This document shows, one piece after another, positions 36,564 through 44,428 of a DNA stretch of 64,000 nt. The notes under the pieces were generated by a model that saw only the letters and a program-made list of their open reading frames with translations, ran no database searches and was not told where the DNA came from. A program made the position numbers and the translations under genes. The first letter of the stretch is position 1. Every line of letters begins with the position of its first letter. The DNA is from Anaerobacillus alkalidiazotrophicus. GTDB taxonomy: Bacteria > Bacillota > Bacilli > Bacillales_H > Anaerobacillaceae. Location of the stretch: contig NZ_MLQS01000017.1 in NCBI RefSeq assembly GCF_001866055.1, positions 316,899-380,898 on the forward strand. Reading direction: 5' to 3'.

Positions 36564-37742
36564 ATGAATGAAGTCGTTCAACAAAAGTCGATATTACCGA
36601 AAAGTCCCAAAAATCAAACTCCTTTACTAGTGATAACGGGTGTGTTACTTGCTTTATTTATTTATGGTGCGATAGTAACACTCGCTAAAGGTCATCATGC
36701 ATGGGGTACAACCGATGAAGTACTATGGGGGTTATTAATCTCTGCGTATGTATACTTTGCTGTTGGGTGTACAGGTTTATGTCTCTTATCAACATTAGGA
36801 CACCGAGTATGGATTCTACGTCTTGTTTTTGGAGACACAAAGTTTACAAACACAAAAGAATTTGAAGATATGGGAATAAAGCCGATCATTTTGGCTATTA
36901 CATTTTTATCTACAGCGTTTATTGTGCTTGCTCTAGAGCTTAAATACCCTCTTAACTTGGCAATTTATGCTGTTCTGTCTCCAAATTTCCAATCAGCGTT
37001 TATTTGGATGGGTTACTTATATGGAATTTACCTAGTGTTTTTAATTGCAGAAGTTTTTTTCCACATGATAAATAAAGAAAAGGCAGTAAAAGTATTTGCT
37101 GTACTAGCGATTACTACTGGGCTAGCAGCAACAAGTAATTTAGGTGCCGTTTTTGGTACGATGCCAGGAAGAGCTTTCTGGACTTCACCTTATTTACCTA
37201 TATTGTTTATATTTACGGCATTATTAACTGGAGCGGCAGCATTACTCATATTGTTTTATTTCACAAGTGAGAGAACTAGAGAACAGCTCGTTCCGTATTT
37301 AAGTAAATTATTAGTATTGTTTATAATCGTTGTTCTTATTTTAACTATTTGGAATATACTCAGTGGTTTGATTGGGCAATCTCCTGAAAGATACGAAGCT
37401 ACAATGTATTTGCTAACAGGTAGTTTAAGTATAAGTTTTTGGGTGTTTGAACTTGGATTAGGTCTTTTACTACCTTTGTTGATTGTACTAACAGTAAAAG
37501 ATCCTCGGAGCTTAATGGCTGCCGGTGTAATGGTGTTAGTTGGAATGGCATTTGCACGTCATAATCTCATAACAGCAGGGCAAATCGTATCGCTAAAACC
37601 AGAAGTAAACGCTCCCGTTACGTTGTTAAGCTACACACCAACATTCGTTGAGTATAGTATGGTGATCGGTGCGCTAAGTATGATATTGATAGGGTATTTC
37701 TTAGGAATAAAGTTAGTAAATAAATTTCAAAAAGCTCATTGA
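36564..37742 (+). CDS. NrfD-family membrane quinol dehydrogenase subunit
   Basis: A 392-residue integral membrane protein with about nine to ten helices, in the NrfD/PsrC family. Recognisable features are the early helix ending YGAIVTLAKGHHAWGTTDE and the helix WGLLISAYVYFAVGCTGL. It also has GTMPGRAFWTSP, typical of the loop near the quinol site in this family. It should oxidise menaquinol and hand electrons to the ferredoxin. AAAGGAGG precedes ATG. It ends a three-gene operon closed by a long hairpin. No molybdopterin oxidoreductase gene is in the neighbourhood. Confidence 0.9.
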   Translation: MNEVVQQKSILPKSPKNQTPLLVITGVLLALFIYGAIVTLAKGHHAWGTTDEVLWGLLISAYVYFAVGCTGLCLLSTLGHRVWILRLVFGDTKFTNTKEFEDMGIKPIILAITFLSTAFIVLALELKYPLNLAIYAVLSPNFQSAFIWMGYLYGIYLVFLIAEVFFHMINKEKAVKVFAVLAITTGLAATSNLGAVFGTMPGRAFWTSPYLPILFIFTALLTGAAALLILFYFTSERTREQLVPYLSKLLVLFIIVVLILTIWNILSGLIGQSPERYEATMYLLTGSLSISFWVFELGLGLLLPLLIVLTVKDPRSLMAAGVMVLVGMAFARHNLITAGQIVSLKPEVNAPVTLLSYTPTFVEYSMVIGALSMILIGYFLGIKLVNKFQKAH

Positions 37743-37754
37743 TTTAATAATTAA

Positions 37755-37836
37755 ATATATTTTTACGATAAAAGGTGAATTCAAAGCTCGTGAAACTAAG
37801 GCTTTGAATTCACCTTTTAAGTAGGTAAAAATATAT
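37755..37836. terminator. Very long hairpin between convergent genes
   Basis: An outer stem of 12 bp (37755-37766 with 37825-37836) and an inner perfect stem of 18 bp (37770-37787 with 37801-37818). It can serve the nrfD-like gene and the convergent secreted-protein gene. Confidence 0.8.
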
Positions 37837-37891
37837 GTTGTTTTGAAGCTTGGCTGATGCCAGTTGATACGGGTATTTTAAGTAGCTTTTT

Positions 37892-38317
37892 CTAAAAAGT
37901 AATTTTATGACCTTCTAATGTAATATTTTTTAAAATTTTTAGTTTGTTATTTCGTTTGGATTTGATATAGTATTTCTCATAAGGGTAAGTTAAATCTTCT
38001 GGTAAATCATTGGCTTTTATTTCCGCTTTCACTTGTGTAAGCAGTGATTGAAATTCAATTTCCACATCATCCTCTAACTTTTTGCCTCGCTCTATATAAT
38101 TGAACAATAGTGGTAGCGTTATTTCCCCTTTTTCTTTCTTATTTTGATACTCTACAAAGGCTTCATCAATTAATGAATTCAATTGTAATATCGCTTTTCT
38201 TTCAATCTCCTCAAATTTAGGTAGATACTTTTCCTCTAGAAATTCTGGCGAGATAGCGGATGCTGAATGACTAAATAGTGTGATAAAAAGAATAGTTAAT
38301 AATAAGTATTTTTTCAC
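37892..38317 (-). CDS. Hypothetical secreted protein
   Basis: A 141-residue protein with a clear signal peptide (MKKYLLLTILFI, cleavage after SHSASA). The mature part is charged and helical, with no cysteines and no motif that I recognise. The start chosen is GTG 38317, because AAGGTGAAG lies just upstream and gives a standard signal sequence. An ATG at 38332 would add five residues. It is convergent with the cytochrome operon and divergent from the GGDEF-EAL gene, and no shared function is evident. Confidence 0.65.
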   Translation of the reverse strand: MKKYLLLTILFITLFSHSASAISPEFLEEKYLPKFEEIERKAILQLNSLIDEAFVEYQNKKEKGEITLPLLFNYIERGKKLEDDVEIEFQSLLTQVKAEIKANDLPEDLTYPYEKYYIKSKRNNKLKILKNITLEGHKITF

Positions 38318-38441
38318 TTTCTTCACCTTCATAAATAATATAAATTTTTTTGTACAAGTATAAGCTTAACTCATAGTTTTATCCAAAAAATGCTTTAATA
38401 TTTAATGAATTTTATTATACAGATTTACATGACTATGTTAC

Positions 38442-38584
38442 TATATCTAGCTGAATTGGTGCGTTTTCAACTAGATATAGCATGATGTCGCTGGATTAAT
38501 GAAATTATAAGATTCAATAATTATTATGATAAATAATTACACTTTTCGACATTGGTAAATAAGTGGTAGACTTACTATACCAAT
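38442..38584. promoter_or_regulatory. Inverted repeats between divergent genes
   Basis: TATATCTAGCTGA (38442-38454) pairs with TCAACTAGATATA (38467-38479), one G-U. A second dyad, ATTGGTA (38551-38557) with TACCAAT (38578-38584), also has AAGT/ACTT inside. These sit in the 326-bp space between the secreted-protein gene and the GGDEF-EAL gene and may be operators; no clear promoter was found. Confidence 0.4.
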
Positions 38585-38643
38585 AAAAGCGAAATACTCT
38601 ATATTTTATGTTAAGAAGTTTTCTTCTCAAGGGGGGAATTTTT

Positions 38644-40803
38644 TTGAGTAAGGATTTAATTAATACATTTAAACGTAATACATCGATAAATCTTGTCTAT
38701 GAACTAAAGCGTGAGCTAATAAAATTAAATATCAAAAGTCAAATGGTAGAAGAAATATTAGGTGAGTTATCTGACCTTAGTTATGCCCATGATCAATCAA
38801 CCATTGTTGCAACAACAGATAAAAACGGTACAATTTTAAGCGTTAATGATACATTTTGCAGAATTTCTAAATATTCGAGAGAAGAATTAATTGGGAAAAA
38901 TCACAGGATATTAAAATCTAACCATCACTCAGATGATTTTTATGCGGATATGTGGAGAACGATTACTAGTGGAAATGTTTGGCATGGTGAAGTGAAAAAT
39001 CGGGCAAAGGATCGAACCTACTATTGGGTGAAAACTTCCATTTTTCCTTATTTTGATGAGAATGGAATTCCATATAAATTCGTATCAATTAGAACGGATA
39101 TAACTGAAGGAAAGCTTTATGAAGAACAAGGACGAAGATTACTTAAAAATGATTTCTTTCAAGTGATGGGGAATTTAGATAACTTTGTATTTAAGTTAAA
39201 GAAAATAAATAAAGATTATGTTTTCACTTTAATTGCTGGAAAACTAGCAGAAGAAATTGGAATATATAAAGATAATTTTCTACACTCTTCTATTTCGAAA
39301 ATTTTACCGCCAGTTATTTTAGATAAGTTTTTATACTATGTAGAAAAAACGTTTACAGGGAAGAAGAGTAAGTTTGAATTAAAAAATAATAATAAGCATT
39401 TGTATATAACACTTTCGCCATTTTATCGAGAGAATGAAATACAAGAAATAGTTGGATCGGTAAATGATATTACAGAATTAAAAAATTCTGAATTAACGGT
39501 TCAACATATGGCTTATCATGACACACTCACTAATTTACCAAACAGAAGAATGTTGGATCTTAATTTAACTCAACATATACAAACGGCTAAGGAAACAAAT
39601 AAAAATGTTGGAGTAATGTATATTGATTTGGATCATTTCAAACATATAAATGATTCGTTAGGTTACCAGGTAGGGGATTATATATTAATTTTGGCAGCAC
39701 ACCGTTTAAAAAAAGTAGAGTTAACCAATTATATTGGTGATTATGTGCTTTATCATCTCGGTGGCGATGAGTTTTTATTAGTCATTTATGATTTTAAAGA
39801 AGATGATGTAGTTAAAGCGTGCCAATACTTATTAAAAAATTTTGAAAGTCCATTTTTATATAAACAAGCTGATATACACCTAACAATAAGTATAGGTATT
39901 AGCGCTTATCCATCATGTGGCGAAACCTCTGAAGATTTAGTGAAAAATGCCGATATTGCATTGTACACTGCTAAAGAAAAGGGTAGAAATACGTATATGT
40001 TCTACACCGATGAAATGAATAAGAAGTTAGTCAAAAAATTACAAATAGAAAATGAATTAAGGAAAGCATTAACAACAAACGATCAGTTAATGCTGCACTA
40101 TCAACCACAGGTTGACTTAAAAACGAATAAAATTGTTGGTGTAGAGGCACTTATTCGCTGGCTTCATCCAGAAAAAGGCTATATCCCGCCTTTAGAATTT
40201 ATACAAGTTGCTGAAGAAACTGGTTTAATTATCCCCTTAGGAGAATGGGTGTTAAAAGAAGCGGTTACTGAAATTAAAAAGTGGCAACAGCTTGGCTTTG
40301 ATAATATTAGAGTGGGTGTTAATATTTCTAATAAACAATTCCAACATCCTAGTTTTATAAACGATTTATCAAAATTGTTGGAAAAAACTAGGGTCAACCC
40401 GAGTTTATTAGAGCTAGAAATAACAGAGAATAGTTTATTAGAAAATACTAAAGCAACGGTTGAGACATTAACCCAATTAAAAGAATTAGGAATTCAAATT
40501 GCTATCGACGATTTTGGTACAGGGTATTCTTCGTTAAGTTATTTGCAAACATTTCCGATAACTACTTTAAAGATTGATCAAACCTTTGTTTATCATTTAC
40601 CTGATAATAAGGGCGATCGAGCAATTGTATCTTCAATAATAAATTTGGCACATAATTTAGGTTTACGAGTGATCGCTGAAGGGGTAGAAAATAAAGAAGC
40701 ACTGTGTTATTTACAAGAAGAACAATGTAATGAAATGCAAGGCTACTACTTTAGTCGACCAGTTTCTGCTGACGAAATCATTTCCCTTTTAAAAAATGAA
40801 TGA
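38644..40803 (+). CDS. PAS-GGDEF-EAL protein, cyclic-di-GMP turnover
   Basis: A 719-residue cytoplasmic signalling protein. The N-terminal PAS domain (about 50-165) has TDKNGTILSVNDTF and WHGEVKNRAKD. A degenerate second PAS-like region (about 170-290) follows. The GGDEF domain has an intact active-site motif at 373-377. The EAL domain has intact Glu501-Ala-Leu, DDFGTGYSSL and KIDQTFV. Both cyclase and phosphodiesterase activities are possible from the residues present. I place the start at TTG 38644, 7 nt after AAGGGGGG; ATG 38608 lacks a ribosome site. No membrane helix is predicted. Confidence 0.9.
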   Translation: MSKDLINTFKRNTSINLVYELKRELIKLNIKSQMVEEILGELSDLSYAHDQSTIVATTDKNGTILSVNDTFCRISKYSREELIGKNHRILKSNHHSDDFYADMWRTITSGNVWHGEVKNRAKDRTYYWVKTSIFPYFDENGIPYKFVSIRTDITEGKLYEEQGRRLLKNDFFQVMGNLDNFVFKLKKINKDYVFTLIAGKLAEEIGIYKDNFLHSSISKILPPVILDKFLYYVEKTFTGKKSKFELKNNNKHLYITLSPFYRENEIQEIVGSVNDITELKNSELTVQHMAYHDTLTNLPNRRMLDLNLTQHIQTAKETNKNVGVMYIDLDHFKHINDSLGYQVGDYILILAAHRLKKVELTNYIGDYVLYHLGGDEFLLVIYDFKEDDVVKACQYLLKNFESPFLYKQADIHLTISIGISAYPSCGETSEDLVKNADIALYTAKEKGRNTYMFYTDEMNKKLVKKLQIENELRKALTTNDQLMLHYQPQVDLKTNKIVGVEALIRWLHPEKGYIPPLEFIQVAEETGLIIPLGEWVLKEAVTEIKKWQQLGFDNIRVGVNISNKQFQHPSFINDLSKLLEKTRVNPSLLELEITENSLLENTKATVETLTQLKELGIQIAIDDFGTGYSSLSYLQTFPITTLKIDQTFVYHLPDNKGDRAIVSSIINLAHNLGLRVIAEGVENKEALCYLQEEQCNEMQGYYFSRPVSADEIISLLKNE

Positions 40804-40962
40804 TTTATCCCACTCTTAAGGGGCAAGTAAGACCCCACCTCAAAACTTAAGAAAATCGAGAAGTTTAGGTGGGGGATAAACTGCCCCTAAAGGTCCGATA
40901 AGTTGAACTAACAATCAGTGGGGGATGAAGGAAAACCCCCACTGATTGAAGTTCAGCTTTAT
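40804..40962 (+). repeat. Dispersed repeat family 2, short copy (two hairpin modules)
   Basis: Begins right after the EAL gene stop. Module 1 has AGGGGCA/TGCCCCT and CCCCACCT/AGGTGGGG pairings. Module 2 has a 12-bp perfect stem AATCAGTGGGGG with CCCCCACTGATT and an outer 8-bp stem AGTTGAAC with GTTCAGCT. It is almost identical to 59839-60054 except for a missing 56-bp insert. Confidence 0.9.
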
Positions 40963-41260
40963 CATAACGGTCCGTATCACCTATTAAACTCTACGAATTG
41001 AATTTTAACTATTTAAAGAGAATAATGAATTTCATCATTCATTATTCTCGCCGCTAAGATATTATCTTGGGTCTGTTTGGTTAATTAGAAAACTCATTCA
41101 ATAAGTATATTTAAATACGGAAAATATTAATAGAGCAATTAATATTCATTTTTAGGAAAAAAACACTTGAAATGTTTCATAGATTCTTGTTAAGATAAAT
41201 AAGTCGATTTTCGAATTTCTTAATTGTTGTGAAGTAAAAATAATTAGTACACGTAGAATG
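40963..41260 (+). other. Non-coding stretch before the infC promoter
   Basis: Apart from the family 3 repeat at 41013-41065, I see no gene or clear site here. Confidence 0.6.
41013..41065 (+). repeat. Dispersed repeat family 3, copy with inverted repeat
   Basis: Contains AGAATAATGAAT and ATTCATTATTCT as a 12-bp inverted repeat, then CGCCGCTAAGATA. The core GAATTTCATCATTCATTATT recurs at 58551-58570. Confidence 0.7.
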
Positions 41261-41289
41261 TTGACAAACAACTTGCTTCTTGGTATAGT
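41261..41289 (+). promoter_or_regulatory. Promoter of infC-rpmI-rplT
   Basis: A perfect TTGACA (41261-41266), 17-bp spacer and TATAGT (41284-41289). Confidence 0.85.
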
Positions 41290-41295
41290 AACTTA

Positions 41296-41432
41296 GTGAA
41301 TTAAATATTGGAACCAATGCAAGAAGAAGCGCCCGCTTCTCACCTGACTGACTAATGAAGTTTGTAGGTTACTAAAATGTTTAAGTTATGAACAGTATAG
41401 GTGTGGGCGCAATATGTGCTCACACCTTTTTT
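41296..41432 (+). promoter_or_regulatory. L20-type attenuation leader of the infC operon
   Basis: A structured leader with small hairpins (TTGG-AA-CCAA, and AGAAGC-GCCC-GCTTCT) ending in a terminator. The terminator is AGGTGTGGGC (41399-41408) with GCTCACACCT (41418-41427) and a T-run. Position, promoter and internal terminator match the L20 autoregulatory leader of B. subtilis infC-rpmI-rplT, in which ribosomal protein L20 promotes termination. A further 12-bp hairpin (41573-41584 with 41594-41605) lies between the attenuator and infC. Confidence 0.8.
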
Positions 41433-41674
41433 ATGCTTCAACTTTTAACTTTGTTAAAAGATTAGAGTATAGAAAGGATAAGACGCATACTTAGAGTTTG
41501 CGAATGATTAAGTTGTTCAAGTACATTGGATAATCAAGTAAGTAGGGCATTCAATTTATGCATGGATCCTTGGTATATCGTTTTGAAAAAAGTAAAACGA
41601 TATACATAGTAAACTAAGGTTACAGTTGCTTTAATAAGCAATATTTTTCTAAAAAACCATGGAGGTGGCTAGTT

Positions 41675-42190
41675 ATTAGTAAAGACATGATGGTCAATGA
41701 GGGCATCCGTGCCCGAGAAGTTCGTCTCATTGGGGCAAACGGAGATCAAATTGGTGTAAAATCAAGACAAGAAGCTCTTGAAATGGCTCAAAATGCAAAC
41801 CTTGACTTAGTTATGGTTGCACCAAATGCTAAACCGCCAGTATGCCGAATTATGGACTACGGTAAGTTTAGGTATGAGCAACAAAAGAAAGACAAAGAAG
41901 CTCGTAAAAATCAAAAAATTATCACAACGAAAGAGGTTCGCCTGAGCCCGACGATTGAGTTAAATGATTTTAATACGAAGCTTCGTAATGCCCGCAAGTT
42001 CCTTGAGAAAGGAGATAAAGTAAAAGCTGCGATCCGTTTTCGCGGACGTGCGATTACTCATTCTCAAATCGGAAGAGATGTTTTAATGCGTCTTGCCAAA
42101 GAATGTGAAGACATTTCAACGGTGGAGTCGGCGCCAAAAATGGAAGGCCGAAGCATGTTCTTAATTTTAGCTCCAAAAGCTGAAAAATAG
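41675..42190 (+). CDS. infC: Translation initiation factor IF-3, AUU start
   Basis: IF-3 binds the 30S subunit and checks start codons. I place the start at ATT 41675, giving [17 protein letters not shown] and 171 residues. This aligns with MSKDFIINEQIRAREVR of B. subtilis, and GGAGGTGG lies 6-7 nt upstream. The first ATG (41687) has no ribosome site and would remove conserved residues. AUU starts are known for infC, where IF-3 discriminates against its own start codon. N- and C-terminal domains are intact ([27 protein letters not shown]). Confidence 0.93.
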   Translation: MSKDMMVNEGIRAREVRLIGANGDQIGVKSRQEALEMAQNANLDLVMVAPNAKPPVCRIMDYGKFRYEQQKKDKEARKNQKIITTKEVRLSPTIELNDFNTKLRNARKFLEKGDKVKAAIRFRGRAITHSQIGRDVLMRLAKECEDISTVESAPKMEGRSMFLILAPKAEK

Positions 42191-42255
42191 TTGATAAAAC
42201 TATTAAGAACATAAGAATCTTTTAATAGTAGTAATCAATAAGGGAGGATTTACTT

Positions 42256-42456
42256 ATGCCTAAAATGAAAACTCATAAGGGTGCAGCAAAGCGTTTTAAG
42301 AAAACAGGTTCTGGCAAGCTTAAGCGTGCGCGTGCATACACAAGTCACTTATTTGCTAACAAGTCAACAAAAGCAAAACGTAAGCTTCGTAAAGCTGCAA
42401 TGGTTCATAGTGGAGATTTCAAACGTATCCGTGAAATGTTAACGTACAAAAAATAA
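42256..42456 (+). CDS. rpmI: 50S ribosomal protein L35
   Basis: A 66-residue very basic protein with the L35 signature [20 protein letters not shown]. It is a structural protein of the large subunit. AAGGGAGG precedes ATG. It sits between infC and rplT, the universal order of this operon. Confidence 0.97.
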   Translation: MPKMKTHKGAAKRFKKTGSGKLKRARAYTSHLFANKSTKAKRKLRKAAMVHSGDFKRIREMLTYKK

Positions 42457-42499
42457 TTATTATTTTCAACATTGTTGAAGATTTGAGGAGGGAAACACG

Positions 42500-42856
42500 A
42501 TGCCAAGAGTAAAAGGCGGTTATGTCGCTCGTCGTCGTCGTAAGAAAGTATTAAAGTTAGCTAAAGGTTATCATGGTTCAAAACATAGATTATTTAAAAC
42601 TGCGCAAGTCCAAGTAATGAAATCATTACTTTATGCTTACCGTGATCGTCGCCAAAAGAAGCGTGACTTCCGTAAGCTTTGGATTACTCGTATTAACGCA
42701 GCTGCACGTATGAATGGTCTTTCATATAGCCGTTTAATGCATGGTTTAAAAGTAGCAGGTATTGAAGTAAACCGTAAAATGCTTGCTGATTTAGCTGTTA
42801 ACGATGAGAATGCATTTGCTGAATTAGCAGCAAAAGCAAAATCTAGCTTAAACTAA
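42500..42856 (+). CDS. rplT: 50S ribosomal protein L20
   Basis: A 118-residue basic protein with the L20 pattern [19 protein letters not shown] and the globular C-terminal domain (about 60-118). It is needed early in 50S assembly. In B. subtilis it also represses its own operon by binding the leader; the leader at 41296-41432 supports the same here. AGGAGGG precedes ATG. Confidence 0.97.
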   Translation: MPRVKGGYVARRRRKKVLKLAKGYHGSKHRLFKTAQVQVMKSLLYAYRDRRQKKRDFRKLWITRINAAARMNGLSYSRLMHGLKVAGIEVNRKMLADLAVNDENAFAELAAKAKSSLN

Positions 42857-42866
42857 TAGTAAAATT

Positions 42867-42903
42867 AAAAAGCCACTCTCATGAACGAGGGTGGTTTTTT
42901 TAC
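42867..42903 (+). terminator. Terminator of the infC operon
   Basis: GCCACTCTC pairs with GAGGGTGGT (G-U pairs) around ATGAAC, flanked by A- and T-runs. Confidence 0.85.
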
Positions 42904-42953
42904 ACATTATGTAGTTGAGTATAGGCCTAATGTTAAGAAAGTAGGGAAAAGTT

Positions 42954-43220
42954 GTGACAAGTACAACCATCGTCGCATATGCTTTTTTTATCAATATTGT
43001 ATCATTTGTCTATATGTTTGTAGATAAACAAAAAGCAATAAAAGGTCAGTGGAGAATTTCTGAGAGAAAATTTTTCTTACTAGCGATAATCGGAGGTAGT
43101 GTCGGTATCATGCTAGGTATGAGAGCTTTTCGTCATAAAACAAAGCACAATTCTTTTAGAATAGGGATGCCGGTTATAATGATTATACAAATTGTCCTAA
43201 TGAGTTATCATTATTTGTAA
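42954..43220 (+). CDS. ysdA: DUF1294 membrane protein (YsdA-like)
   Basis: An 88-residue protein with three hydrophobic helices (about 4-22, 38-56 and 69-87). The DUF1294 pattern is present: YMFVDKQKA, WRISERKFFLLAIIGGSVG, FRHKTKH. It starts with GTG 42954. Its place right after rplT matches ysdA of B. subtilis. Function unknown. Confidence 0.85.
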   Translation: MTSTTIVAYAFFINIVSFVYMFVDKQKAIKGQWRISERKFFLLAIIGGSVGIMLGMRAFRHKTKHNSFRIGMPVIMIIQIVLMSYHYL

Positions 43221-43257
43221 TCGGAATTCATATTTGTTAATAGAGAGGAGGAAGACA

Positions 43258-43839
43258 ATGATTGAACATCTTTCAGAAGCTATCCCCATCTATATTGAAC
43301 AGAGTGGATTTTTAGCGCCATTATTATTTGTTTTATTTCATCTTATTCGTCCACTTTTATTATTACCCGTTATTTTTGTTTGTATGGTTGGTGGGTATTT
43401 ATTTGGTGTCATTTACGGATCGATCTTTTCAATGATAGGATTAACACTAATGTGTATCATTTTTTATTTTATCACAATGAAGTTTCCGCATCTGTTATCC
43501 AAATTTGCGAAGTTAAATAAAAAAATGATGAAAAATGGTCCAATGACAATGAATCAAATTATGGTGTTAAGGATGGTTCCTTTTGTTCATTTTCACCTCT
43601 TATCGCTCTATATTGTGGAGCAAACAAATAGTTTTAAAGAATATACGAAATATTCGTTTCTAGGTATCGTTCTACCATCAATTATTTTCACTAGTTTTGG
43701 GCAAATGATAGTTGATCTTCCGCTTTTTTATTCAATCGCTCTTTTGGTCTTTTTAACTGCTATCTTTTTTGGGTTTCGTAAAAAGAATTTAGACAAACAG
43801 ACAAACGTTGAATGGAAGAAATTTTTTAAAACAAGCTGA
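43258..43839 (+). CDS. VTT/TVP38 (DedA-like) membrane protein
   Basis: A 193-residue integral membrane protein with about five helices and the VTT-domain pattern (VGGYLFGVIYGSIFSMIGLT, LRMVPFVHFHLLSLY). DedA and TVP38 proteins are linked to lipid flipping in recent literature; activity here is inference. The start is ATG 43258, with GAGGAGGAAG 6 nt upstream; a TTG at 43234 is less likely. It is not part of the B. subtilis order at this position, as far as I know. Confidence 0.8.
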   Translation: MIEHLSEAIPIYIEQSGFLAPLLFVLFHLIRPLLLLPVIFVCMVGGYLFGVIYGSIFSMIGLTLMCIIFYFITMKFPHLLSKFAKLNKKMMKNGPMTMNQIMVLRMVPFVHFHLLSLYIVEQTNSFKEYTKYSFLGIVLPSIIFTSFGQMIVDLPLFYSIALLVFLTAIFFGFRKKNLDKQTNVEWKKFFKTS

Positions 43840-43888
43840 AAAAACAACCGTCCAATAATATTATTGGATGGTTGTTTTTTAGCTTGTT
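43831..43888. terminator. Bidirectional terminator between VTT gene and ysdB
   Basis: A long stem of about 25 bp with A- and T-runs in the arms (43831-43860 with 43862-43887). The 5' arm includes the end of the VTT gene. Confidence 0.85.
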
Positions 43889-43926
43889 TAGTTAAACTTT
43901 TGTCTTTACGGTTGCAGCGGTTTTTG

Positions 43927-44310
43927 TTAGCGTGAAAGTAATTCTTTTATTGGGCTCTTCCAAATTACTTTCGCATTTGGATATATGATACTAATTTCTT
44001 TCTCGATAAAATGAAAATCTTCCTTATTTAAACCTTGTAGGTTATTGTTATTCTTTGCCCAAACTTGTATAGTGACAACCTCAAAGGCATTTTCAGTTGT
44101 CCCTAAATATTTTTCTCCCTCAAATAAAACACCGCGGTAAGTCAAAAGAAAATTTTTTCTGACATTTGATTTTTCGTCTAGTAAATAAAACAATTTTTTA
44201 TTATGGGCTAATTCTAACTTTCGTTTAGGGTTTATAAAATATTTGATAGCACAATATGCTAAAATAAAAACGGCTATTAATACCAAAAATCGAAATAAAA
44301 AAACAGCCAT
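43927..44310 (-). CDS. ysdB: YsdB-like sigma-W-regulated membrane protein
   Basis: A 127-residue protein with one N-terminal membrane helix (about 2-22) and a soluble remainder. It has the YsdB blocks NPKRKLELA, VRKNFLLTYRGVLFEGEKYLG and FEVVTIQVW. I choose ATG 44310, 8 nt after AGGAG; ATG 44316 and GTG 44319 are too close to it. A near-perfect sigma-W promoter lies upstream, consistent with YsdB in B. subtilis being a sigma-W regulon member. Its molecular role is not known to me. Confidence 0.85.
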   Translation of the reverse strand: MAVFLFRFLVLIAVFILAYCAIKYFINPKRKLELAHNKKLFYLLDEKSNVRKNFLLTYRGVLFEGEKYLGTTENAFEVVTIQVWAKNNNNLQGLNKEDFHFIEKEISIIYPNAKVIWKSPIKELLSR

Positions 44311-44374
44311 CGACATCACTCCTAGTTAAAATCATTTAATAGTATATGCGCATAATCAGATATCATCTCATTTA

Positions 44375-44402
44375 CATACGTTTTAAAAAAGAAAAGGTTT
44401 CA
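44375..44402 (-). promoter_or_regulatory. Sigma-W promoter of ysdB
   Basis: On the minus strand: TGAAAC (44402-44397), 16-bp spacer, CGTATG (44380-44375). This matches the consensus TGAAAC-N16-CGTA exactly in the core. Confidence 0.85.
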
Positions 44403-44428
44403 AAAAATAACAAAAGGACGTGAATTTA

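Noticed and set aside
41296..41432. T-box before infC
   Set aside because: No GGGTGGNACC T-box sequence or specifier; the L20-type leader fits the position and terminator.
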